Both the position numbers and the translations under genes were made by a program. Below, in pieces: positions 26,582-36,300 of a stretch of 64,000 nucleotides of DNA. Position 1 is the stretch's first letter. Each line of letters opens with the position of its first letter. The stretch lies in the NCBI RefSeq assembly GCF_900105175.1, contig NZ_LT629771.1:6282622-6346621 (forward strand), given 5' to 3'. The notes under the pieces are model-generated. The model had not been told where the DNA came from and did no database searches. It was given only the letters and a program-made list of their open reading frames with translations. The stretch comes from Jiangella sp. DSM 45060. Its GTDB lineage: Bacteria; Actinomycetota; Actinomycetes; Jiangellales; Jiangellaceae.

Positions 26582-26597
26582 TTGAAGAATTCTTCAA
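26582..26597. promoter_or_regulatory. Perfect 16-bp palindrome, probable ArsR-type operator
   Basis: TTGAAGAATTCTTCAA is a perfect inverted repeat and strikingly AT-rich for this genome, 8 bp upstream of the ArsR-type gene. ArsR proteins bind such imperfect 12-2-12-like palindromes, so autorepression is likely. Confidence 0.7.
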
Positions 26598-26676
26598 ATC
26601 GTGATGTGAGTTCCCGGGCGCTTCGCCGGTCTTCTGTCCCCGCCGTCCGCTACGGTCGTCTCACGAGGTGAGGCCG

Positions 26677-27192
26677 ATGACCGACGCCGATTCGGTGGTG
26701 CCGCTCGAGCGTGTCGTGCCGCCGCTGCATGCGGGCGAGCGTGAGGCTCTGGTCCTGCGCCTCGACTTCCTGCGCGAGACGGTCGTCAACAAGGTGGCCG
26801 GGCTGAGCCTGGCGCAGGCCACCACGGCGCCGGTCCCGCCCAGCACGCTCACCCCGGCCGGCATCGTCCGCCACCTCATGGGCGTCGAGCGGTGGTGGTT
26901 CGCGTTCACCTTCGCGGCGTTACCCGAGGTCACCGACCCCTGGGCCGGCGACGACGGCGGCTTCGAACTCGAACCGGGCGAGACTCTGGCCGCCATCGTC
27001 CGCAGCTACCTCGCCGAGTGCGCCCGCTCCAACGAGCTCATCGCCACCCACACCCTCGACGACGTCGCCCGCCGCGAGGGACACGAGTTCGACCTGCGCT
27101 ACGCCGTCCTGCAACTCGTCGAGGAGACCGCGCGGCACTGCGGCCACCTCGACCTCCTCCGCGAGGCCATCGACGGCACCGTCGGCCAGTGA
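26677..27192 (+). CDS. DinB-family protein (DUF664)
   Basis: 171-residue four-helix-bundle protein. It has the metal-binding His pattern typical of DinB/DUF664: one in TPAGIVRHLMGVERWWF and further His in VEETARHCGHLDLLREAIDG at the C-terminus. Actinobacterial members are often mycothiol-dependent transferases or detoxification enzymes. The ATG at 26677 follows GTGAGG; GTG at 26668 is the alternative start. Confidence 0.85.
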   Translation: MTDADSVVPLERVVPPLHAGEREALVLRLDFLRETVVNKVAGLSLAQATTAPVPPSTLTPAGIVRHLMGVERWWFAFTFAALPEVTDPWAGDDGGFELEPGETLAAIVRSYLAECARSNELIATHTLDDVARREGHEFDLRYAVLQLVEETARHCGHLDLLREAIDGTVGQ

Positions 27193-27199
27193 GGGATCG

Positions 27200-27904
27200 T
27201 CACGCCAGGTCGCCTTCGAGCGGGTAGTGGGCGTGCGGATCGGGGTTCGGTGGACACGCGGGGTCGGGCTCGAGGTGCACCTGGCGCGACCCGTCGCCGG
27301 TGTACCAGAGCAGCACCGTGCCGCCGAGCGGCGGCACCTCGGTGAGCGCGAGCGGGATGGTCTGCCGGTGCTTGCGCGGGCCGGCGGGGGTGTCGAACCG
27401 AGCAGTGAGGATGAACAGCGGCTTCTCGCCGCGGGGGTCGACCTTCTCGCGGAGGGCGATGTGGGTCACGCGCCCGACGGTCTTCGTCCCGGTGGCGCGC
27501 AGCCGCTCGGCCCGCGCCAGACGTCGTGCCGGGGCTCCGGAGCGCCAGTGCGCGCGCACCCAGGCGGCAACCGCGGCCGCGGAGCAGGCGAGCAGGCCGA
27601 CGAGGTGATAACCGGCCAGTTCGGGATGCTGGAACACGAGCACCAGGCAGGCCAGGGCCGCGCCGGCGAACCCGGACGCCGGCAGCCGCCCGGAGCCGTC
27701 TCCCGACGCGATCACCAGATACACGACGGCCCAGAGCCCGGCGTTGGCGAAGACGACGAGCATGACGCTCGCCTCGTCCAGGCCCAGCCACGCCAGAGCA
27801 TCCAGCCGCGCGACCTCCTGCCCGCGCGACGCCAGAGCGAGCGTGCTCCAGACCCCCACTAACGCGGTGACGAGGACCGCCGGACGCAGCATCCGATGCG
27901 TCAT
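27200..27904 (-). CDS. Membrane protein with cytoplasmic beta domain, function unknown
   Basis: 234 residues. Three or four hydrophobic helices (about 8-25, 45-65, 75-95, 100-120) are followed by a basic linker (RRLARAERLRATGTKTVG) and a beta-strand-rich C-terminal domain (VGRVTHIALREKVDPRGEKPLFILTARF to GTVLLWYTGD). The layout resembles DUF3592-type proteins, but I am not sure of the family. It is convergent with the DinB gene, 7 bp apart. Confidence 0.65.
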   Translation of the reverse strand: MTHRMLRPAVLVTALVGVWSTLALASRGQEVARLDALAWLGLDEASVMLVVFANAGLWAVVYLVIASGDGSGRLPASGFAGAALACLVLVFQHPELAGYHLVGLLACSAAAVAAWVRAHWRSGAPARRLARAERLRATGTKTVGRVTHIALREKVDPRGEKPLFILTARFDTPAGPRKHRQTIPLALTEVPPLGGTVLLWYTGDGSRQVHLEPDPACPPNPDPHAHYPLEGDLA

Positions 27905-27973
27905 CCGCGACCACCTCCTCCGCGCCAGGCTAGGGCGGCGTCGGCCGCCTACCGATCACGAGTCAGGGGTGGC

Positions 27974-28711
27974 TCAGTCGACGAGTCTGAGGCGGATGCG
28001 GCGGAAGCCGCGGCCCTTGTTCTCGACCTTGGCCACCTCGACCCGGCCGATCTGGCGGGTCGAGGCGACGTGGGTGCCGCCGTCGGCCTGGAGGTCGAGG
28101 CCGCGGATGTCGACGAGGCGGATGTCCTGGAGGTCGGGCGGCAGCAGGTCGGTCGCCGTCTTGACGATGGGGCCGAGCGCGTAGGCCTCGTCGCGCGGCA
28201 GCACCCGGACGTCGATGACGCGGTCGGCGGCCACCTCGGCGTTGAGCTTCTCCGTCAGGTCGTCCTTGAACCCGGCCGGCACCTCGGCGAGGTCGAAGTC
28301 GAGGCGCGCCTGGCCGGGCTCCATGTTGCCGCCGGTCACCGGCACGCCGAAGTCGCGGGCCATGACGCCGCAGAGCACGTGCAGCCCGGAGTGCGTCCGC
28401 ATGAGCAGGCTGCGCCGCTCGTCGTCGACGGCGCCGCGGACCCGGGTCCCGACCGGCGGCAGCGGGTCGCCCGGCTCGGGGACCAGCCACAGGTCGTCGC
28501 GCGGGCGGACGCCGGCGATGCGGGTGGTGACGCCGCCCCAGAGCAGCACCCCGTGGTCCGGCGGCTGGCCGCCGCCGCCCGGGTAGAACGCGGACCGGTC
28601 GAGGACCAGCCCCTCCTCCGGGTCGCTGGCGAGGACCGTGCAGTCCCACTCCCGCAGCGTCTGGTCGTCCAACTCCAGGCGGTGGGTCCGTCCGTGATGG
28701 TCGTGTCGCAC
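27974..28711 (-). CDS. Alanyl-tRNA editing protein (AlaX type)
   Basis: 245 residues, homologous to the editing domain of alanyl-tRNA synthetase; such proteins remove serine or glycine mischarged on tRNA-Ala. The N-terminal part has AFYPGGGGQPPD. The zinc motif HxxxH is in RTHSGLHVL. The second motif, normally CxxxH, reads DGGTHV, so Asp stands where Cys is common. It lies 28 bp downstream of the dehydrogenase gene on the same strand. Confidence 0.87.
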   Translation of the reverse strand: MRHDHHGRTHRLELDDQTLREWDCTVLASDPEEGLVLDRSAFYPGGGGQPPDHGVLLWGGVTTRIAGVRPRDDLWLVPEPGDPLPPVGTRVRGAVDDERRSLLMRTHSGLHVLCGVMARDFGVPVTGGNMEPGQARLDFDLAEVPAGFKDDLTEKLNAEVAADRVIDVRVLPRDEAYALGPIVKTATDLLPPDLQDIRLVDIRGLDLQADGGTHVASTRQIGRVEVAKVENKGRGFRRIRLRLVD

Positions 28712-28739
28712 CTACGCGAACGTACTCGTGCCCGCGACG

Positions 28740-30206
28740 TCAGGGAAGGCTGATCGCCACGTATTTGGTCTCGAGGTACTCCTCGATCCCCTCGGCGCCG
28801 CCCTCGCGGCCGAACCCGCTGGCCTTGACGCCGCCGAAGGGTGCGGCCGGGTTGGAGACGATGCCGGCGTTGAGACCGACCATGCCGGCTTCGAGCCCTT
28901 CGCTGACCCGCAGCGCCCGCTGCAGGTCGCGGGTGAAGACGTACGCGACCAGCCCGTACTCCGTCGCGTTGGCGCGGGCCACCGCGTCGTCGTCGGTCGA
29001 GAAGGTGGTGACGGGGGCGACCGGGCCGAAGATCTCCTCGGTCAGCAGCCGGGCGTCGTCGGAGACGGAGGCGAGGACGGTGGGCTGGTAGAAGTAGCCG
29101 GCGTCGCCGGTGCGGCCGCCGCCCGTGACGACCTTCGCGCCGCGGTCGACGGCGTCGGCGACCAGCTCCTCGACGGTGCCGCGCTGCTTCTCGCTGACCA
29201 GCGGGCCGACGTCGACGCCGTCGTCGGTGCCGCGGCCGACCCGCAGCGCCGCCATGCGCTCGGCCAGCTTGTCGGTGAACTCGGCGGCGACGGACTCGTG
29301 GACGTGGAAGCGGTTGGCCGCGGTGCACGCCTCGCCGACGTTGCGCATCTTGGCCAGCATGGCGCCGTCGACGGCGGCGTCGAGGTCGGCGTCGGCGAAG
29401 ACGAGGAACGGCGCGTTGCCGCCGAGCTCCATCGAGACGCGCAGCACCTGCTGGGCGGACTGCTCGATCAGCGTGCGCCCGACCGCCGTGGAGCCGGTGA
29501 ACGACAGCTTGCGCAGCCGCGGGTCGCGGATGATCGGCTCGGACACCGCGCCGCTGGACGACGTCGGGATGACGTTGAGGACGCCGTCGGGCAGGCCGGC
29601 GTCGCGCAGGATGCGGGCCAGCGCCAGCATGGACAGCGGCGTCTCGTGCGCCGGCTTGACCACCATGGTGCAGCCGGCCGCGATGGCCGGGGCGATCTTG
29701 CGGGTGCCCATGGCCATCGGGAAGTTCCACGGCGTGATGAAGAACGACGGGCCGACCGGCTGCTTCATGGTGAGTAGCCGGCTGCCGCCCGCGGGCGCGA
29801 CCGAGTAGCCGCCACTGACCCGCACGGCCTCCTCGGAGAACCAGCGCAGGAACTCCGCGGCGTAGGCGATCTCGGCCTTCGACTCCTTGACCGCCTTGCC
29901 CATCTCGAGCGTCATGAGCAGCGCGAGGTCGTCGGACTGCGCGGTGACGGCCTCGAACGCGCGGCGCAGCAGCTCGCCGCGCTCGCGCGGCGGGGTGGCG
30001 GCCCACGACGCCTGTGCCTCGGCGGCCGCGGCCAGCGCCGCCAGGCCGTCGTCGACGGTGGCGTCGGCGACGGTGGTGACGACCTCACCGGTGGACGGGT
30101 CCTCGACGTCGAACCGCTCGCCCGACGACGCGGCCCGCCACTGCCCGCCGATCAGCAGCTCGGTGGGCACCCCGGACACCACGGCACGTTCCCTGTCCGC
30201 ACTCAT
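28740..30206 (-). CDS. gabD: NAD(P)-dependent succinate-semialdehyde dehydrogenase
   Basis: 488-residue aldehyde dehydrogenase. Seen are the NAD-binding ITPWNFPMAM and SFTGSTAVGRTLI, the base Glu in MELGGNAPF and the nucleophile Cys in VGEACTAANRF. The closest families are succinate-semialdehyde and glutarate-semialdehyde dehydrogenases of the GABA shunt; an exact substrate cannot be assigned. I used the ATG at 30206; the longer open frame upstream enters an inverted repeat and is unlikely to be coding. Confidence 0.88.
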   Translation of the reverse strand: MSADRERAVVSGVPTELLIGGQWRAASSGERFDVEDPSTGEVVTTVADATVDDGLAALAAAAEAQASWAATPPRERGELLRRAFEAVTAQSDDLALLMTLEMGKAVKESKAEIAYAAEFLRWFSEEAVRVSGGYSVAPAGGSRLLTMKQPVGPSFFITPWNFPMAMGTRKIAPAIAAGCTMVVKPAHETPLSMLALARILRDAGLPDGVLNVIPTSSSGAVSEPIIRDPRLRKLSFTGSTAVGRTLIEQSAQQVLRVSMELGGNAPFLVFADADLDAAVDGAMLAKMRNVGEACTAANRFHVHESVAAEFTDKLAERMAALRVGRGTDDGVDVGPLVSEKQRGTVEELVADAVDRGAKVVTGGGRTGDAGYFYQPTVLASVSDDARLLTEEIFGPVAPVTTFSTDDDAVARANATEYGLVAYVFTRDLQRALRVSEGLEAGMVGLNAGIVSNPAAPFGGVKASGFGREGGAEGIEEYLETKYVAISLP

Positions 30207-30264
30207 GCCTCCATTCCTACCCCGCCGGCCGTGCCATGTCTGCTCCCCCGGTCCTCGGGCGTCT

Positions 30265-30312
30265 TTGCAATGAGCACCTGTACGCATCGATGCGTATCGG
30301 TGCTCATTGCAA
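30265..30312. repeat. 48-bp near-perfect inverted repeat with nested palindrome
   Basis: The 14-bp outer arms TTGCAATGAGCACC (30265-30278) and its complement (30299-30312) enclose TACGCATCGATGCGTA (30281-30296), itself a perfect palindrome, with two bases on either side. It is AT-richer than its surroundings and ends 3 bp before the subtilase stop codon. It may be the subtilase terminator or a protein-binding site; there is no T-tract. Confidence 0.85.
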
Positions 30313-30315
30313 GCG

Positions 30316-33300
30316 TCAGCGGCCGGGCAGGGTCAGCTCGGGGCCGGGCACGAGGAGGGCCAGGCCGTCGACGTCGAGTTCGGCGCTCAGCGTGTACGTG
30401 CCGCCGGGCAGTCCGGACAGCACGTGCAGGTACCGGACGCCGACCCAGCGCAGGTCGTGCCGGGCCACCTCGGCGCCGGTCGCGTCGCGGACGACGAGGA
30501 CGGCGGCGTCGGCGGGCGCGCCGGGCGCGGACGGACCGTCGAAGGCCAGCGTGACCGGCCGGATCCGGCCGCTGCCGGTGACGGCCCACTCCGGCGCCCA
30601 CCGCTCGACGGCGGCCGGTGCGGACGCGGCCGACTCGCCCGCGGCGTTCGCGGCGACGGCGGTCAGCTCGTTCGGGCCGACGGTGACGGGCACGGCCGCG
30701 CGCCAGCTGCCGTCCGTCGCGGTGACGGCGGTCGCGACCGGCTCGCCGCCGGCCAGCACCGTCACGGTGGACGGCCAGTCGGCGGTGCCGCTCGCCTCGA
30801 CGGTGCCGGTGACGGTGACGGCGGGCGCGGTGAGCGACGGCGTGCCGGGAGCCGTCAGCGTCGCGTCGCGGGCCCAGTCGACGGCGTTGAGCAGCAGCCG
30901 CCCGCCGTCCTCCGTCCAGCCGCGGCCGGGACCGACGGCGCCGGTGACCGCGCTGGCCGACAGCACGACCTCGACGCTGCGGGCGGTGCGCCAGTCGTAC
31001 CCGGCGGCGATCCCGCCGGCCGGCGACGAGAGCGACGCCAGCGGCCGCCCGGCGTACGACGCCAGCGCGCTGTAGTAGCCGCCGTCGGTGATCAGCGTCG
31101 CCGGGTCGGACAGTCCGGCGAACAGGTCGTGCGCCGGGTCGAAGCCGGCGATCGTCACCGGGCCCTCGCCGTAGCCCTGCGCCCCGACGACGACGCGGTC
31201 GGTGTACGCCTCCAGCAGCCGGACACCGCCCTGGCCGACACCCCACGTACCGGTGAAGACGAGGCTGGTCTCGGCCGCGTCGGCCGCGGTCAGCACGCCG
31301 TCGAAGGTCGCGCGGTCCGGCTCGCCGCCGTTCACCACCACCACCTCATAGTCGTCCAGGCTCCCCGCGGCCACGGTCCAGTCCAGCGGCGCCGCCGCCA
31401 CGCCTTCCGAGCGCAGGAAGCCGGTCACCGCGCCGCCGACGTCGCCGAGCACGCCGACGTCCAGCGGCTCCAGCGACACGTCGAGCGTCGCGGTGGCGTC
31501 GGCGGTCACGGTGACGGACGCGGTGGCGGGCAGGTGGCCGGCGGCGGTCACCGTCACGGAGTAGGCGCCTTCGAGCAGTCCGTCGACGGCGTAGGCGCCG
31601 GTGTCGCCGGTGGTCGCGGTCCAGCCGTCCGGCCCGGTCGCGGTGAGGACGGCGCCGGCCAGCGGGTCGCCGTCGGCGGACGTGACGGTGCCGGCGACGC
31701 TCCCCCGCGGCAGCGGCGTCAGCGCGACGTCCAGCGTGACCGTCCCCGACGCCGGGACCTCGACGGTCCGCGTCGCGGGTGCGTACCCGAACGCCTCGAC
31801 CCGGATGGTGTGCGTCCCCGCGGCCAGCCCCAGCACGTACCCGCCGGACGCGTCGGTCGTCGCCGAGACCGCGGCCTCCACCGCCGTCACCGTCGCACCG
31901 CTGACGGGCACGCCGTCCGCCGTCACCACGCCGGTGACCTGGGCCTGTCGCGCCTCGGTCGCCCACGCGACCGCGTTGAGGTAGAGGTCCGCGGCGGCGT
32001 CGGTCCAGCGGTCGCCGGGCCGGCCGTAGGAGCTGGCCGCGAGCCCGCCGAGCAGGATCTCGACGCTGGTCCCTGACGTGAACCGGTACCCGAACGCGTC
32101 GCCCAGCACGGTACCGTCGGCCGCCCGCAGCGACCCCACCGTCGTGCCGCTGTACCCGGACCAGGTCAGGTACTGCTGGTTGCCGCCGGGGTTGACCAGC
32201 AGCGGGACCGGCTCGCCGGGCGCGTACCCGGCGAAGATCGGGTGCGCGGCGGACGGCACGACGTCGACCACCTCGGGCACGAAGTCGTACGCGACGTCGG
32301 CCGGATCGCCGCGCAGGTCCGACAGCGCGCCGATGGCGTACCCGCCCCACTGCCCGGCGTAGATCACCGACACCCCGGCCGCCTCGGCGGCGTCGGCGAC
32401 GGCGCCGAACGCCTCTCGCTCGGAGGTGAGGACGGTGCCGTTGAACACGATCAGCCGGAAGTCGCCGACGCGCTCGGCCAGCCCGGCCAGTTGTGCGCCG
32501 CTGACCTGCTCGACGGCGTACCCCTCGCCCTGCAGCAGCCCGGTGATCGACGACGACAGGTCCTTCACGACGGCGACCGGCAGCGACGCCCGCAGCCGGA
32601 CGTCGACGGTCGCCGTCGCCCCGTCCGGCACCGTGACCGGCCGCTCCGCCGCCTGGAACCCGGCGGCCGTGACCCGCAGCGTCCACGTGTCGGCCGGCAC
32701 GCCGGGCACGGTGAACGTGCCGTCGGCGGCGGTGGTCGTGGCCAGCGGGCTGCCGAGCAACTCGACCTGCGCGCCGCCGACCGCCGCGCCGTCCGGCCCG
32801 ACGACCGTGCCCGCGAGGGTGCCCGCCGGTCTGGCGGCCAGCGCGATCGGCCGGGTCAGCACCTGACCGGCGGCGACGGTGACGGGCGCCTCCGCCGCGA
32901 CGTGCCCGAAGCTCTCCGCGCGCAGCGTCCACGTGCCCGGCGCCAGCGGGACGACGAAGCTGCCGTCGCCGGACCGCGCCGGCACCGTCTCGCCGGTCTC
33001 GGCGACGGTGACGGTGCCGGTCAGTGCCGTGCCAGTGGCGTCGGTCAGGGTGCCGCGCACCTCGGCGCCGAGCCGCTCGCCGTCCAGCGCGTAGCCGAGC
33101 GCGTTGCGCAGCAGCCGCTCCGCCTCCGGCGCCCACGCCAGCCCGGCCTGCGTGCCGTAGGCCGGGTAGCCGTACGAGCTCACCGAGAGCGTGCCGATCA
33201 GCACGTCGACCGCCCGTGCGCCACGGTGCCGGACCCCGGCGAGGCCACCGCCGGACCCGTCGTCACCGCGCACCGTCGCGACCGTCGTGCCGCTGAAGTC

Positions 33301-36300
33301 GTCGAACCAGGAGAACTCCGCGTCCGCCTCCATCAGCGGGAACGTCGCCGGCAGCCCAGCCAGCAGCGGGTGCTCGGGCATTGCGGCGGAGGCCGTGACG
33401 GCGCCGTCGTCGCGTCCCTCCCCTTCGGCGCCCGGGTCGCCGTCGTAGCCGGACAGGTACCGGAACGCGCCGCGGCCGAACTGGTCCAGCCAGATCGCCG
33501 GCACGCTGGCGCGGTTCAGCGCGTCGTCGAACGCGGCCCAGCCCGCGGCGCCGGGGTCGAACCCGGAGAACGAGGCGAAGTTGCCGACCACGAGGTCAAG
33601 GTCACCGACGGCCGCGGTGTCGGCCCAGGTCAGCGCCCGCGGCTCGTAGCCCCAGTAAGTCAGGTACGCGGCCAGCCGGCCCTGGTAGTCGTCCAGCACA
33701 CCGACCGACGGCGACGACCGCAGCTCGGCGTCCCCGGCGGCCTCCCCGCCGACCTCGACCGTCACCTCCACGCGCGTGCGCACGTGCCCGTCGGCGACCA
33801 CCTCGACCTCGTAGTCGCCCGGCTCGACCAGGCCGAGCGCGTACGTGCCGTCGTCGGCGGTCGTGGTGGTCAGCGGCGTGCCGAGCAGCGCGACCGTCGC
33901 GCCGGCGATCGGGTCGCCCAGCGCCGACGGGCCGGTGATGTCCGTCTCGCCGGTGATCCGGCCGCGGATCGTCCCGGTGTCGGCCGGGGTCAGCTCGACG
34001 TCGAGGGCGGTGACGCCGTTGCGGGCGACGGCGACGGCGTGCTCGGCCGGCTTGTAGCCGAACGCGCTGATCCGCAGCGTGTAGTCGCCGGCCTCCAGCG
34101 GGACGACGTACGCGCCGGCGGCGTCGGCGCTCACCGTCCGGCCGGTCTGCGCCACCTCGATCGTGGCCGGCACCGGGACGCCGTCGGCGCCGCGGACGGT
34201 GCCCTCGACGCTGCCCAGCCCGGGCGCGGCGGCCCAGCGCACGGCGTTGACGTAGAGCGCGCGGCCCTCGTCGGTCCAGTCCTCGGCCGGGCTCTGCAGC
34301 ACCGTCGCGGCGAGGCCGGACAGCAACAGGTGGACGCTGCCCGGGGTACGCGCGGTGAACGCGGCGCCGACGCCGCGGTCGCCGCCTTCCTCGGTGACGG
34401 TGTGCGCCAGCGGGGTACCGGAGTAGCCGACGATGGCGGCGCTGTACCGATCGGCGAGCAGGATCTCCGGCTGTGCGGACAGGCCGGCGAACAGCGGGTG
34501 GTCCGGGCGCGTCGGCGCGAACGAGACCAGGCCCTCGCCGCTGATCGGCGTGCTGCCGGCCGGGTCGCCGAGATACTTGCGCAGCAGCCGGGCGCCGCCG
34601 TCGGAGCTGAACCGGTCGTCCGGGAACAGGCCGCTGACCTGCGCGGCGTCCATCGCGTCGAGGAAGCCGAGGAACGTCGCGGCGCCCGGGTCCGGCGGGT
34701 CGTTGAACACGACGAGGTCGAACTCGCCGACGCGGGCGGCGTCGGTGAACGCGATCGGCTCGGCGGCGATCTCCGCGGCGGTGAGCAGCGCGACGATGCC
34801 GTCGCTCCCGTAGTCGCCGATGACGCCGACCCGCGGCGACGGCGCCAGCTCGACGTCCGCGACGGCCTCCTGACCGGCGACGACCTCGACGGCGGCGGTG
34901 GCGGTGAAGTGCCCGGCGGCCGAGACCCGCAGCTCGTACGTCCCGCCCGGCACGTCCGCCAGCGCGTACGTCCCGGCCGCGTCGGTGCTGGTGGTCAGGT
35001 CCGTGCCGGTGACGGCCACCTGCGCGCCCGCGACCGGTGCGCCGTCGCGGCCGCTGGTGACGGTGCCGCGGATCGCGCCGAGCCCGGAGCCGGCCAGCGT
35101 CGCGTCGACGGTGAGCGTGCCGCCCGCGGTGACCGCGACGTTCCGCTCGACGGGTGTGCTGCCGGGCCGGGTGAACCGGACCGTGTGGTCGCCGGGTTCG
35201 AGCAGCAGCCGGTAGCCGCCGTCGGCGGCCGTGGTGGCGTCGTGCCCGCCGGCCGCGACGGTGACGCCCGCGAGCGGGGCGCCGGTCTCGTCGGCGACGG
35301 TGCCGGTGACCAAGCCGAACTCCGCGTCGGCGGCGTAGCGCACCGCATTGTCGAGAATGGTGAACGCGGGCGGCAGCCAGTCGTCGTCCGGGATGCCCCA
35401 GCTGGCGGCCGCGGCCAGCGAGCTGAGCAGCACGTGCGCGCTGCCGGTGCCGCGCGGCGCGTAGCCGATGCCGCCGCCGGCCGCGCCCGTCTCGTCGGTG
35501 TGCAGCTCCGCGACCGTCACGCCGGAGTAGCCGCTGAACGCCGACCACGCCGAGCCCGTGACCAGCAGCTCCGTCCGCTCGCCGAGCGCAAGCCCGGCCG
35601 TCAGCGGGTGCTCCGTGGTCGGCAGCAGCGACACCCGGCCGCTGCCGCTGAGCTCGTCCGGCGCGTCCTGCGGATCGCCGGTGTAGTCGATGAGGTGGTT
35701 GATCGCGCCCCAGCCCAGCGACCACTGGTCCAGCCAGACGACGCTGGTGCCGGCCGTGTCGGTGGCGGCGAGGAACGCGTCGAACGCCTCCTGGCCCGGC
35801 TCGGTGCCGTCGGCGCCGTTCGCCACGACCACCTCGAAGTCGGCCGGCCGCGCGGCGACGTCGGCGTAGTCGGCGGCCTGCGCGGCGAAGCCGAGATCCT
35901 CGAGGACGGCGAGGATGCGGCCGCGGTCGTCGCCGACGACGGCCACCTCGTACTTCGTCAGCGTGAGGTCGGCGGTCGTGGACTGACCGGCGGCGACGGT
36001 GACGCGTTGGCGCAGCGGCGCGTAGCCGGGCAGCTCGGCCGTGACGGTGTAGGTGCCGGCCGCGACGCCGTCGAAGCCGTAGCCGCCGTCGGCGCCGGTG
36101 GTGGTCGGGTCGAGAGGGGTGCCGGCCAGCGTCACGGTGACGCCGGGCAGCGCGGCGCCCGCCTCGTCGCGGACGACACCGCCGACGGCGCCGGTCTCGA
36201 CGGCGGTCAGCGCGGCGTCGATCGTGACGGTGGCGCCGGCGGCCAGCTCGACCGTCTCGGTGTGCGTGCTGAGGCCGTAGGACGCGACGGTGACGGTGTA

